Of a stretch of DNA of 64,000 bases, positions 12,701 to 23,946 are shown in pieces. A model generated the notes under the pieces. The model saw only the letters and a program-made list of their open reading frames with translations, had not been told where the DNA came from and did no database searches. This DNA comes from Ramazzottius varieornatus. Lineage: Eukaryota; Tardigrada; Eutardigrada; Parachela; Ramazzottiidae. The DNA lies in assembly GCA_001949185.1 (NCBI GenBank), contig BDGG01000012.1, positions 1-64,000 on the forward strand. The letters run 5' to 3'. Position 1 is the first letter of the stretch, and each line of letters opens with the position of its first letter. A program made the translations under genes and the position numbers.

Positions 12701-12885
12701 TCAATCAACAGTTCGCTCCGAGAAAATGCATCGCACCACTTACCAATTACCCGTAATTTTCGTCCAGGGAGCCTTCGGTTTGACGGTATGGTTGACGATA
12801 AGGGTCGTAGTATATTTGGCGCCAATAGTTTAGTTGGCGAACAGGAAGTCAGGTTAAGCGCCCAGTTAGCTTCTTGAATCTTCAT
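6766..12885 (-). CDS. Large Ser/Pro/Arg-rich protein with repeated acidic exon module
   Basis: Family not recognised. Eleven or twelve exons fit with matching phases: 12751-12885, 12365-12560, 12233-12305, 11665-12161, 11511-11635, 10753-11229, 10199-10484, 9667-9795, 9257-9412, about 7675-8969, 6951-7304 and 6770-6883, with an in-frame TAA at 6766-6768. Most of the chain is low-complexity Ser/Pro/Arg, like basic microtubule-binding linkers. Four exons each carry one acidic unit of the type LSEEDDDMEQ followed by P, A, E and T/S residues. The last two exons are acidic and then ordered: DPSVFPPRPDWFANRG, RMAGVSVTGSMEEKF and RLARQYSAADFYYFFDK at the end. This tail is likely the conserved domain. 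The gene starts 115 bp from the MOZART1-like gene on the other strand. Some exon borders and the start are uncertain. Confidence 0.6.
9042..9151. repeat. Hairpin MITE, decayed
   Basis: GGGAGTTCGGCAAACAAACT at the left and GCTGCCGAGCTCTCAT at the right are the family's outer ends. The central GTGGCGCAC is largely lost. It lies in an intron of the Ser-rich gene. Confidence 0.5.
9471..9603. repeat. Hairpin MITE
   Basis: Left arm TTTGGAAGCTCGGCAATTAA then CCAAGTGGCGCAAG; right arm CGTGCACCACTGG then ACCTTGTCGCGTTTG. It lies in the intron between two acidic-module exons of the Ser-rich gene. Confidence 0.6.
9930..10069. repeat. Imperfect inverted repeat, arms about 50 bp
   Basis: The left arm (9930-9980, GGAAACCT then GACGAGACGTCAGGATCAGG) is mirrored at 10015-10069 (CCTGATCCTG, GACGCCTCGTC, AGGTTTCC) around a spacer of about 35 bp. 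It lies in an intron of the Ser-rich gene and no coding exon is needed here. It could be a small element or a local inverted duplication. Confidence 0.65.
10557..10683. repeat. Hairpin MITE
   Basis: AAACAGACTCGACAAAACTG then CCCAAGTGTCC on the left; TGTGCGCCACTGGGAAACGA then CTTGCCGAGTCTGTTT on the right. Intronic in the Ser-rich gene. Confidence 0.6.
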
Positions 12886-12999
12886 ATAAAGAAGTGTTTG
12901 TTTGCGAACAGTTTTCCATTGGGATTGTCATTGTTGTGGTTTCCAGAAAGAAATTCGAAAGTCGTCGACAGAGATCGTTCTGGGCTACTCTTCAGCACC
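12886..12999. promoter_or_regulatory. Short divergent promoter
   Basis: Only 114 bp separate the likely start codons of the Ser-rich gene (-) and the MOZART1-like gene (+), so both promoters and both leaders must share it. No TATA box is evident. It is inferred from gene layout, not from a motif. Confidence 0.45.
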
Positions 13000-13380
13000 A
13001 TGGTGCCTGAGAAAGCGAAGACTTCGCGATCGGCCCCCGACATCCCTGGAAAGCTATCCAGTAACGTAACGCAACGATCCAATGGAACGGCCAACGGGAC
13101 CAGCACCTTGTCGTCAACTTCGGACTGGGAGCAGCAGCGGAAACACGATATGAAAGGTAATCCCTTCCTCCATTCTGCTTCCTAAGGGTGGTCGCGTCTT
13201 TTGCCTCCACCTTCCTATACCTTATTCATCTGGTTTACAGCTGTTATGGAACTGTCCAACATGCTACGCACCGGGCTTTCTCCGGAGCAGCTGGAAATTT
13301 GTGTCAACTTGTTGGAGTCTGGAAAGGTTCCTCCTCGGCTGCTGGCAGATTTCATCAGACGCGCACGTGAATTTCCCTAA
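13000..13380 (+). CDS. MOZART1-like gamma-tubulin complex recruiting protein
   Basis: MOZART1 (MZT1) is a small helical protein that binds gamma-tubulin complex proteins and helps recruit them to microtubule-organising centres. Two exons, 13000-13156 and 13241-13380, join in phase (AAAG then CT gives Ala) to about 98 residues. The carboxyl half VMELSNMLRTGL, then SPEQLEICVNLLESG and PPRLLADFIRRARE, follows the MZT1 pattern of LLEI-L-TGL, ETL-ICV-L-E-G and a closing helix. Ahead of it is a Ser/Thr/Asn-rich extension of about 52 residues not usual in short MZT1 proteins. The ATG is in good context (CACCATGG). The neighbour on the other strand is the Ser/Arg-rich gene with which it shares a promoter. 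MZT1 is the best fit; a different helical family is possible because the domain is short. Confidence 0.7.
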
Positions 13381-13750
13381 ACTCTATATGAACCGGAGGT
13401 TAGTTCGAATAATCCTGATGATTTCTATGGATTTATTTAAGTGAAATGACGACCCACTTCTAGACTGGAAACGGAAATTTCTCTACAAAATGAAACTAGA
13501 ATCTCAAATGTGAATATAACGTGAATGTCAGCGAAGTTTTCCGGAACAAATTAAAACAGGAGAAGAAAACAAAAACATTTGGGCACTTCGACTTGTGCGA
13601 TGAAACTCAAACTTAGGACAAACTGAAACGACAGGAAGTCAGGAGTAAAACAAAATTCAGTCCGATTAAGAAATACTAAAAACAATGGAAAAGCCAACTT
13701 CAAGAGCTATCACTGATACGGAAGTACTTATCACAGAATGGTCATGATTA
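13381..13750. other. Convergent 3' ends, spacer
   Basis: 370 bp, A-rich, between the stop codons of the MOZART1-like gene (+) and PAXIP1 (-). It should hold both 3' untranslated regions; no other feature is seen. Confidence 0.5.
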
Positions 13751-16700
13751 TTACGTGGTAGGAGAAGGCTGCACTGGCTGTAATGTCGAAGAAGCCACGC
13801 TGGAGAAGTCCAGCTGGTTGCATCCCCATTCCACCTGTTGCTTGATGATAGATGAAAAAACGAAGTCCGCCGAGTACACAGCTGTAACAGACGTAAAAGG
13901 AAGTTGAGGGAGATTTTGAATTCGACCTTCTTAATTTTTAATTTAGACTTACGAAGTCCGGCTTTTAGGGCAGGTTGAACTTCCTTGTGATCGGCAACTG
14001 AGCCGATTACAACGTAATAGGTGCCATTCTTTCCATGCTATAAGAAGAAACCCTTCTCAAAACCATACCGAGGACGAAAAGATGCAAGAAATAAGTATTG
14101 AATTTTCGACGAACCGTTCTGAGTTCTTCCGGTTTGGGTAATCGATGCATCAGCATCTTCCCACCTGCAGAAGCTATGATCTCCGACATGGTGTTGATCT
14201 GAGGGTAGACTCTGGGCATGACACAGAACGTCATGCCGGTAAATAGCTGCGTCTTTGCCTGGACCAGGGCTGCTTTACGCTCCATGGCTTCACGAAACTG
14301 GAAAAGGTTCTCGGAGGAGTCCAACTTGACTTCTTTCGGAAGGTAGTCCTCCGGCTCTACAGAAAGCAAAGCAGACATGGTTCTTTTGTAATTCGTGCTT
14401 TTGAAATCGTTGGCTTCTTACCGAGAAACTTTTCAGCAGCGACACTATCTTCGATCCATTTTGGAGTGACGACAGTCAGACAAGCGTTGAAGCCTATCAG
14501 GAATTTTGGCGTTCGAGAGACACGAGGCGTAACGAGGTGCGTGCAGACGTGGAACTTGTCCGTGATGGACGCACTCAACGGCTTCAAAGCCTGTAGATAA
14601 TCCCAGGTTAGAATGCACAAATTCATTTGACATGAGGGTTAAATTCAATGTAGGACGTAAGGGTGAATGCGTTCACCCAGCTCGCTATTTGGGCGCACCT
14701 TTCCATTCTTATAAGCGGACAACAAGCGCCACTTGGCAGAACGATCTACGAGAGTTCATTTGCCAACTTCCCATGATTGTTACCTTTATCAATTTGTTTT
14801 CTTCCGACTTCTCCACGCCGTCGAACAGTATAACGACAGGACCCAGCTTCCGCTTCTTCTTACATTCGTTCTCCTGCATCTGTTTCTTTATTCGTTTCTT
14901 CGGATTGCTTGGGTTGATGGACCTTCCCTTCGTCGACGCCATTTTCTTTTACAACGGAAGCAGATAAACACCTGTCCATAAGCAGTTTCTGAAAGGATAC
15001 CAACTTACCGCTTGTTGGTCAGCCGGAATTTGAATGGGGTTTAACCATCCCGTCATCAGGTGAGCTGGAAGTTCTTTCGGCTGAACGTCCAGCGGCGTGT
15101 CGTAGTTGAAGAAGACGTATTTTGGGTTCTTGTTCATGACAGTCAGTGCATTTGGGTCTCTGAGCCAGATGTCATGTAGCCTGTGTACAGCACAGATAAT
15201 CGCAGTTCATTCCAAAATAATTCTACCGTGCTACCTCATAGCTTGGAAAATGAACTCGAGCACACCACATCGTTTTCCCATGTGGCGCACGCTGCCAACC
15301 GAGATCGCTGACTACGAACGCCACTTGCGGAAATGTTCTGATCGAGTTCGTCGCCGAGCTCTTATGTCCGTACCATCCAACATTCAGGCAAGGAACGTTC
15401 CACTCAGTGGCTTGGCTGAACTTCTTCGACTCAGCCCTGAAACAAGCAACAGAGTACGCGTCAAATTTTCACGTTCAACAGGACAAAGATTCGAGACCGG
15501 ACACAGAACGGAACGCTTACGACTTGCAGATGAGGGCAAAGCATTGTTTGTCCAAGAACGGTTGGTACTTTCCGCCTAGCGTTAGTATCAGTGCTATGAC
15601 ATCTTCCCGTTCGTCATCGTGGAACCCAGTCAAAGCGATGGTCTTCCCTTTCAGCGGTCGGTCGTTATCACCAAAGACGCTGGGAAGATGTGCATATCGC
15701 CAAGGTGGCGACATCAAGCCCTTCCGATAGCAGTCATTCAGCCAGTAAGGCGTAACCACCCTCTTCCCTGCTTTTATTGCCTGAAACATTCGTAAAACTG
15801 CTGGTATTCCGAAGGACGGAACATACAACAATTCTAAAGGATAATTCCTTCCAACTTACGGTTTGAGCGAAAGGACTGATTTGTGATTCACACAGCACGT
15901 GCGTAGCCATTGAAACCATCGAATCCAACGAAACAGTCATCCCTCCAAATTTCTTCACACACTGCACGTACAATAAACAGTTGAAGCGAACGCATGGAGA
16001 GTATAGCTTAACAGATACGACTTTTAATAACATAGCATGGGAAAGAAGGAAACTGATACCGCTTCGAGGCTCCTCCAGGTTTTGGCGTCCATTCCCGAAA
16101 AGTCCTTCTGCTCCGACAAGACGAACTTACAGTTGATCAGGAACTTCAACGGCGGAACTGCAAAGGACCAACTGAGATAAATAAGCGTCTTCCTATATCT
16201 AACCCGACCGAGAGGCAAGAATCGGGACATCAAGAAAACAACAGAGACACGTTCTCGATTCTACATTCAGCGACCCACACATCTAAGCGGGGTACAGGTA
16301 TGCAGGTGCGTGAAACCAGCGGCTTTTCAGCAAATTTGCTTAACCATATTCAATGCGTTGCTTACCGGAAGGACAATCGGTTCCACTGTATACCAGTTCT
16401 TTCGGCGGCAACACCGGTCTCGGGGGTTGCACGGTCAAGTTCGACGAAGACAGCTGCGTTTGTAACACCGGTCGCGGAGTTCCTGCTTGCAGCCTTGGGT
16501 CCATCATCTGCGGTCTCTGCTGCTGCTGTTGTTGAAGTTGTTGCTGATGTAGTTGTTGCTGCTGCTGCATCATGTGCATCTGGTTCTGTTGGGGTTGTTG
16601 AGGAGCCATGACGTTCTGCTGTTGCATGTTCTGTTGCTGTTGATGATGGTGCTGCTGTTGGAGAAACTGCAGCTGCTGCTCCATCTGCGCGCTGGCCTCC

Positions 16701-19700
16701 ATCATCTGTGGCGTGACGGACTGTGGATACTGCCCTTGTTGCATCTGACCGTTGTCCATGCGTTGTTGCATGAGGTGCTGTTGTTGTTGAGGCTGGCCTT
16801 GTGGCTGCTGCTGCTGCATGGGTCTCTGTGTGACCACCTGCTGGAAAATTCTTCATTTCGCTTCCGGTCGAAAGAAATTCAACTTTTCAGCCTGGCAAAC
16901 CGTGATGAAAAATTACGAGAAAAAACTAGTGAGTTGAGAAAGGACCTGCTGGTATGGTGGAGGTTGCCGAATCTGAATTTGTTGGGCGTACGCCATGTTT
17001 TGTGCGCTTTGCATCTGATGAGGCTGCATCTGCTGGCGGAACTGCTGTTGCTGTTGAGGGCCCATCTGAAACTGATTCTGCGGATGCATTTGCGGCTGTT
17101 GAGCATGCTGAGGTTGCTGCATTGCCATCTACAAGACAAAAAACAACCTCACCGAGACATCGAATCCAACCGGAAGTGAACTGAAAGCTCGGCAAACAAA
17201 CCCGCATGACTGTTTTCCCAAGTGGCGCACGCTGCCACTTTTAGTGGCTGCAAGTATGCGTCACTTGCAAAACGGCTTGATTTGTCGAGCTCCCAATTTC
17301 AAAACCAAAAAATTCCGATTCATACCATGTTCATCCGATGCTGCATCGGCATGCTCCCCATTCCTCCCATATGCTGCTGCGTCTGGACAAACTGCTGTTG
17401 GTTGACATGTCCCGGCTGTTGAGGAATTCCTCCTTGTTGAGGATGAACCCCTTGCTGATGCATCATCATATTCGCCTGTTGCATCTGATGCTGCTGGTTG
17501 TACTGCATCTGCTGTTGGTTCATGTTCACCCCCATCTGTTGCTGCTGGACCATCCCCTGTTGATGGACCATCTGAGCAGTGCTAACCTGCGGACCTTGCA
17601 TGTGCTGCTGAACCTGCTGTTGTGGGACCATCACACCATGCTGATTCACCGGCATCATCGAACCTGCCTGCCCGGGACCCAGCCCGGGACTGACCACCAT
17701 GTGAGGCGAAGGGGACGGTGGCGGTTGGAAATGGCCCATCTGTTGGACTTGTGGCTGTTTCCACTGTTGTTGCTGTACCTGTTGAGCCTGCTGCCAGTGT
17801 TGCTGAGGCATCATTTGGCCTTGCTGTTCTTGTAGAGGGACATTCTGTTGTGAGGGAATGATTTGGTGTTGTGGTTGCTGTTGGGGTTGTATCATGTGTG
17901 GTACATCGTAAGGTGGCGTTCCTGTACTGTTTGATCTCGTGTTGAGTAGCTTAGCTAAGGCAGTTTTAGTCTGGTTTTGTGGTCTGACTAACGGCATGGA
18001 TGGCTGAGTATTCTGCGCAAGGACGAGACTGGGTGGTTTGTTGGAGATGAGGTTGTCGGGGATGAAGGTACTCATGCCGTCACTGCCGCTGTGGCTGGAG
18101 CCACTGGAGTGGCGGGAAAGCCCGCTACTTTCCAGTTCAGCTTTCTTTTGGGCCTCCATCTGAACGGACTGAGCGATGACGGCGTTGATGGATGCGGTGA
18201 GGGAATCCATGGTGGCAGACTGCGAAGCTGGGAGACTGCTGCTGTTGCTCCCTGTGCAGTGAAATGAAAATTGGAAGAGGTGATAACCGGGAGCTCGGAC
18301 ACCAGCTCAACAAGATTGATTTGTCAAGCGGCACACGTTTTCAATGTTATCAGCCTAGCGTGCGCCACTTGCATAAGCAATCGTGTCACGTTCCTTTTGT
18401 GCTCAAAAGTTAATCTTCTCTAAATTAGAAAAATGAACTATCCAAGTCGAGAAAATTTTCTTGAGAATTCAGGATGCGTTTCCTCATTCTGACAAGTGTA
18501 TTTACCAAGTTCCGAGTCGAGAAGTTCGGCGAACTCTTTCTGGTTCAGCAACGCAATGAGGCTTTCGTCGCTGGAAGTTACGACGGAACCGGAAGTCGGA
18601 ACTGAGGAGGTCGACAGGGTCAAAGAGGATGGCTCAGCTTCGGACGTAAGGGTCGCGACGTCGAAGTCCGCGGTGGGTAGAAGGCTGTTGGCCTTCAGGG
18701 AGCCCGTGACCCAGTCGGGAGTGACGATTTTGACTTCCGGGCTGTTTTCCATCGCTGCTTTATGTTTGTCCTAAAATGAGACTCAAAATGAGACCACGGG
18801 TGAACTGCAATCTCACACGAAACTGAGAAAGTTACGTACGCCGGTAGCGCTACAGCAGATAAGATGTGTGACCGTCTTGTCAAAATCTATCACGCATTTT
18901 CCTCCATGCGATTCAATGGCGCACCAAATGATAGCTGCATCGTTGGGCTTCAACTGAAAAAATTTCTGATAGAAAATTCACCAGTCACAACTCACAAGCA
19001 GCTGTTTCCACTTTTCAAGGCAGACCAAACACATACCTGAGACAAGCAAATACGAAGACCCGAAAATAGCTGACCAGGTTCCGGGGAGAAGGCTTTCACC
19101 CTAAGAGCGCAGAAAATAACTTTGTAAAATTATCTTATATCATTAACTAACTATTCCACAAAGTCGGACTTACGGTAATAACCTCTTTGCCATGCATGAA
19201 AAGATCACCCAGGAGTTCTGCAAAAATAAGCGTGTTAGCCAAGAAACTATGCAAGCATCGCCTTGAATTGTTCTACCTTGACGATGAGGACCTTTGCTCC
19301 CAAGCAATCTTTCGCGTCGTTGACTTCCGAAGAGTCTGTCGAATCGGCAATTACATGCGTTGGATCGTCGAGAACATTCTCCAAGATCTGTCCTCGTTCT
19401 TCTAGTGCGAGTTCTTTTGCCTGCAACCAACGCAAAACACAATGTTAGATGCAGACAGAGACACCCCAAAGAGTTCTTTGTTCATTGCAGCGTGCGATCC
19501 GTTTGCTTGCTCGAGAGCACGCCGACTAGCCATCATGTAAAGTCTCATAAATCATAAATTAAGACGCTTCTAATACTATTAATCATCCCATCTGCCAACA
19601 GCAAGCATCGCTGTTGGTGACGGAAGAGAGACTTCGCTGCCAAAAAGAGCTTCCTATCTGGCAAACCACCTCGAGATACAACGTAAGACAATCAAGTAAT

Positions 19701-20167
19701 CAACGACCAACTGGCGTTCCATAACGGCCAGGCTTGGACTTTCGATTACAACCGAATCTGTTCACCAAAATGCAGGCGTTCGAGCGCAGAACGTACCTTG
19801 GCTGGACCACCAGCTACAAAGAATATTCGCAGGCCACTGAATAGACCCATCTCCTGATCGGACAATTCTAACGCTAAGTAGCCGCGGAACGATGAGCAGC
19901 AGCAAATTTGAGCAAAACTTCTCGGGCTTGATATTGACGGTAGTCTTCCCTGGATCAAGCAACAGGAGTCGTACGACAAGTGATCCTCGCTGGTTCCATC
20001 GGACAACAGACCTCGTAATCTTCCAGCTTTCGCCTCACAGAAGATGAAGCAAGTGGATGTTTAGAAACAGAACGAAGAGAACTTTGTTCACTCGAAGGGG
20101 AGTCGACTGTCTGGATCTGCATTTCCGGTTCGTTTCCCACGGTCGTGACGTCACTGACAGCAGACAT
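13751..20167 (-). CDS. PAXIP1: PAXIP1/PTIP, multi-BRCT DNA-damage and chromatin protein
   Basis: Nuclear adaptor of the DNA-damage response and of MLL3/4 H3K4 methyltransferase complexes; its BRCT pairs bind phosphoproteins. About 20 exons. BRCT1 spans GLFSGLRIFFVAGG (19798-19849) and VLDDPTHVIADSTDSSE (19279-19421). BRCT2 spans FSPEPGQLFSGLRICLSQ (19037-19100), AAIIWCAIESHGGKCVIDF (18838-18956) and EVKIVTPDWVTGSL (18500-18770). Gln-rich exons follow at 17324-18252, 16945-17129 and 16364-16841. Then four BRCT regions, with landmarks VVTPYWLNDCYRKG (15522-15781), ATEWNVPCLNVGW (near 15400), FHVCTHLVTPRVSRTPKF and TVVTPKWIEDSV (14423-14592), and a last exon 13751-13881. BRCT pair, Gln-rich linker, then four BRCTs is the diagnostic PTIP order. 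About 60 residues before BRCT1 (19997-20167) are less certain. Introns hold several hairpin MITEs. Confidence 0.88.
14695..14776. repeat. Hairpin MITE fragment
   Basis: GCGCCACTTGGCAGAACGAT followed by TTCATTTGCCAACTTCC matches the right arm of the family only. It lies in or beside a PAXIP1 intron. Confidence 0.35.
15243..15345. repeat. Hairpin MITE, decayed
   Basis: CATCGTTTTCCCATGTGGCG with CACGCTGCCAACC, mirrored by ACGCCACTTGCGGAAATG. It lies in a PAXIP1 intron. Confidence 0.45.
16364..18252 (-). repeat. Gln-rich CAG/CAA tract region of PAXIP1
   Basis: Three successive PAXIP1 exons encode mostly Gln, Met, His and Pro, with runs of four to six Gln read from mixed CAG and CAA codons. The mixture argues for selection on the protein rather than a pure trinucleotide expansion. 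The opposite strand gives long Leu-rich open frames that are only shadows. Confidence 0.8.
17183..17296. repeat. Hairpin MITE
   Basis: Left end AAAGCTCGGCAAACAAACCC then CCCAAGTGGCGCACGCTG; right arm GCGTCACTTGCAAAACGGC then TTTGTCGAGCTCCCAA. A well-preserved copy within a PAXIP1 intron between two Gln-rich exons. Confidence 0.75.
18287..18405. repeat. Hairpin MITE
   Basis: CGGGAGCTCGGACACCAGCT and TCAAGCGGCACACG on the left; GCGTGCGCCACTTGCATAAG on the right. Intron of PAXIP1. Confidence 0.6.
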
Positions 20168-20524
20168 CAATGATCAGTCGCTACCGAACCACACAAGTCC
20201 GTGCTGGTGCCACTCAGAAAACTGTTCGCGGTCCGCGGCAGTGTTCGCCCCGGAAACAGTCCCTAACCGCCAGGGGCTCCAGATCGCGGTCGTTCTGTTT
20301 TCTAAACTTTTCTTCAACATTCAAAATTCCACGAGTGTCTTTTCTAAAGATTTGTTTCTTCCCTTCCTGTTCCTTGTGGCGTTGTGGAATGATGTTTTCT
20401 CCTTTGCAGGACCGATGAACTCTTCTGTCAAATGTTCAGTCGGATGCCCAGCTGCGGCGAGACGGATCGTAACTCTGACATAACGTGGTGGGCTTCTCGC
20501 TGCTACCTGTGATCCGAACCTGCG
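20168..20524. promoter_or_regulatory. Divergent promoter region of PAXIP1 and Staufen
   Basis: 357 bp between the probable start codons of PAXIP1 (-) and Staufen (+). It must contain both promoters and leaders. No clear core motif is visible; inferred from layout. Confidence 0.4.
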
Positions 20525-23381
20525 ATGGATCCTTTCTATGCATTTAGCCACTGCGATTACTGGCCTCCTTCCGGTTACCCGTACGGGAGGTCACAGAAGC
20601 CTCTGCACTATGCAGGTAGCGCGGCCATGGGATACTCGTATGCACCGTCCACACCTGGACTTTCACCAAGAACCCACGATTCCATCGGGATTCAAAACGC
20701 TGCCTCCAGCCTTCTCGGTGATTATCCACCTACATTCTCGTCGCTCACGTATCCGTTCTACCCACAGTATTCGAGAAATTCTCCAGTCTCCACGAAAGGT
20801 ACGTATTGTCGAAGATCCATACAGATTGTTTTAAATTTCATGGTGAAATTTTGTCGATTTAGGGTTGATTGACAACAGCACTCTTGACTGTTCGTCCAAA
20901 TTTACTGTGCCAGAAGTTTCCTCGGAGTCGCACACGAGACCTGCGGCAGTCATTCAACAGTCACCAGACGTTTCTAACAGTTTTTCTCGGAACAGTTCCC
21001 AGTTCAATGGCGGAAGCAACACGGACACGACTTCCGGTAGAGACCGCATCGACGATTCAGCTAGCGTTGTAAATCACGCAGATTCTCCCGTGAATCGTTT
21101 ATTACGGCTCGCACGATACAACAAGGTATGCGTTTTCAATACTTTTCATTTAGCGCCATACCTAACCGCACCTTGTAAAGAGAAGACGGCTGGTGTTTTT
21201 TCATATGCGTAAGTTAATCGGATTTTTGTTCAGTGTGCCAGCTACCCACATCGGTTCGCGCATTGGTGAAAGCGTTGTTCGTAATTTGACTTACGAATGA
21301 CCATGTTTCAGGTTCGGCTGAATTATGAGCTGCTGAATGAAAAAGGTCCAGCGCACATGAAGGTCTTCACCGCAAAAGTGACGCTCCTTCGAGGTCGGAA
21401 CATTGAAGCGTTCTGTGGAGAGGGAAGCACCATCAAGCTCGCCCAGCACAACGCAGCCTCCAAAGCCTTACTGTCTTCCACCCTTCAGCATCTGCCAGAG
21501 AAACTATTTCCCCGCAAAGTATCCTCACCTTCTGACGCTTCTGCCGTTACTCGACTAAACTCGCTAGCTATCAAGATGCGTTCCTGGGCTGACTACACGG
21601 ACACTTGTAGTCGAGCTGTGTGGTCATTCGAAGGGAACGTGTGGAACACGACCGTGACTGTCTCGGGTAAACAGTTCGATGGGTATGGGGCGAGTAAAGT
21701 GTGTTCGCGGAACATGGCGGCACAGCAAGCGTTAGAATACTTTGACTTTGAGAAACTACGGAAAGCGCAAGAAGCATTCAGTGAGGAGTCGGTCAATGGG
21801 GCGGTGGAGAATGCTTCGTCCAAGTCTCCTATCACAAAACTGTACGAAACTGCTCGAAGAATTTGCATTGATGTGAAGTTTGACGAAGAGTCTTCGGAAG
21901 GCGTTCCGCACTGCCAGATTCACTACGTCAGGTAACTGCTGTGTCCTGGAACTTTTTCACCCGTTTTTTAACAGAAAAATCGAAAACTGAATCAACGTGT
22001 GACACGGGGGCAATGAAATGTGACAGACCGTTATCTCAAGTGGCGCACGTTCTCATTGCTGTTAGCGGAGATTGTGCGCCACTTGGGCAAACGATCTGGT
22101 TCAGTGCATTTGCCGACGTCTCGTTCGAATGTCGAAGGCCGGAAAAACGATCGATATCTGAGAAATAAAATTGAAATCTTCATCTCGCAGTGTAAGAATT
22201 AGTGGTTCATTTGGCAATATAACAATCAGTGTTGCAGGTGTGTGAGTGGTGAGATGGCGGCGATCGGAAAAGGCGCCAACAAGAAGCTCGCTCGGAACAA
22301 CGCAGCCGAACAGATGTTGAAGCAGTTTCAACAAGCATATCCAGCTTTCACCGACGATTTCTGCCCGTTCAAAAACCCCAACAAAAGCAAGAAAGCTAAA
22401 ATCGTCAAGCTGAACAAAGTCCGGCCGGATTATGGTCAAAACATCAACCCTGTCTCGCGCCTCCACCAGATTCAGCAGGCCAAGAACGCGCCTGATCCCA
22501 TCTTCGAATGCGCAGACCCGAATCTTGCAGGAAAAGAGAAAGAGTTCACAGTCATCGCCTCTGTACAAGAGAAAGATGGTTCGCAAGGCCGATGAAAACA
22601 CTGTGAAGGGGTAAATTTATATTTTTTGTTATTTTTAGGCTTGATCACCGCAACCGGAAGTGGTCCCAACAAGCGTTTGGCCAAGCGTTTTGCCGCCGAG
22701 AACCTCCTTCGAGCGATGGGTCATCAAACACAGACCCCGCAACCACAGAAGCCCACTCTCCGAGCTTTGAAAGAACCTGCCGAAGAAGAACTACCAGGTA
22801 CCGATAGGAAGGTGACGTTCGAGCAAGAAGTACCCGAGAATGGCGATAAACAGAACGGCCGAACTTACCGTAAGCGCTTCTCGAAGAAACCTCAACCTGC
22901 ATACATGTATCCGAAAGACAACGTTCAAGAAGTTATTTTCGAAGCTTCGCTTGTGAATCAAGTTGTGAGGCCAGGTCGAACGATCGTACCGGGTGTCATT
23001 AGTCTGCCTCAAAGCAATAGTCCTGACAAGGAAGCAGTTGGAGGCTGTAATGTAGGGGAGATTTCCGCATTGGCAAAGATGCTTTTGACCACGAGAAAGA
23101 TTACAGAGGAAAGCAGTGAAGCCAGTTCGGCGTTGGCTCTGCTTGAACATTTGTGTAGAGTGGTGAATCTGACGTTGAAGAAAGACGGGTTCTCGAAGCA
23201 AGGACCTCATGCGAAGTTCGTGACGGTGTTGACCGTGGCGGAGCCTGTACAAAGTATCGGATGTGGGAATGGCGCGACGGAAGAACAAGCGCTGCAGAAC
23301 GCCGCGTTGAACTTACTGACAGTGATTGCGGACCACGGTTGGGCGGTGGGGAAGGAGATAAAGTGCAAGAGAGTCACCTGA
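20525..23381 (+). CDS. stau: Staufen, double-stranded RNA-binding protein
   Basis: Staufen binds double-stranded mRNA regions and directs their localisation, translation or decay. Exons 20525-20798, 20863-21125, 21312-21931, 22238-22578 and 22639-23381 join in phase to 746 residues. Several dsRNA-binding domains are visible: one across exons 2-3 (NRLLRLARYNK into VRLNYELLNEKGPAH, ending QHNAASKAL), a second ending NMAAQQALEYF, a third SPITKLYETARR through GKGANKKLARNNAAEQML, a fourth NPVSRLHQIQQAK through GSGPNKRLAKRFAAENLL, and a last one in the tail (ATEEQALQNAALNLL). The GxG-K-A-K-NAA signature is clear in the third and fourth. The Pro/Tyr-rich first 110 residues are low complexity. Exon 4 uses a weak donor (G then GTTCGC); reading on instead meets a stop a few codons later. 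Intron 3 holds a hairpin MITE. Confidence 0.92.
22015..22130. repeat. Hairpin MITE
   Basis: CTCAAGTGGCGCACGTTCTC and its mirror TTGTGCGCCACTTGGGCAAA, then TTTGCCGACGTCTCG. It lies in Staufen intron 3. Confidence 0.65.
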
Positions 23382-23946
23382 TGAAAAGTCGAAAGAGAAG
23401 AAAGATTTTAAGATTGGTGATGTGGCTGGCGCGATTTCTGACTTGAGCATGGCAGGAGCCTGAAAGTTCCTGTGCTTGTTCTTAGACATATTTACTACTG
23501 GACATTTCGTGAAACTTCTTTCGCGAAGTGCTGGATTTTGGGGGAATTTCGTCGTCCTTTTTTTGGTTCTTTAATCTTCTTTCCCTAAGGTATTTTCTGG
23601 ACTTCATGGAATGTTATTGAATTTTGACGGACCGTGTGATATTTATGAAGTTTCAGCGTTCAGTACTTATCTAAAAAATTCGCTGCATTCACTGCTTGAT
23701 ATTTTCCAGCTTTGCGAAACTATCCGAGAATAGTGCCGGAATGATCATGGATTAAAAACTGACAATTCGCTCGTGCGTGAAAATGTGGTGCAGATTTTCC
23801 AGGTATTCTGAGCTGCTTGTTTTTGCCAACGAACGTAATGCGAAGGTGCTGAAAACGTTTGCCGATTCAGAATGGTTCACCATTGAAGTAAGCAGGATAA
23901 AAGGGAGAAAAAGGGGATAACAGAGAAATTTATGAAGGTTAGTGCC
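23382..23946. other. Spacer with convergent 3' ends
   Basis: 565 bp between the Staufen stop (+) and the SmG stop (-), T-rich near 23560-23720. Expected to hold both 3' untranslated regions; no further gene or RNA is seen. Confidence 0.5.

Noticed and set aside
16553-17179. Leu-rich plus-strand open frame of 208 codons
   Set aside because: Antisense of CAG/CAA Gln tracts, which always reads as Leu-rich; it also crosses PAXIP1 introns.
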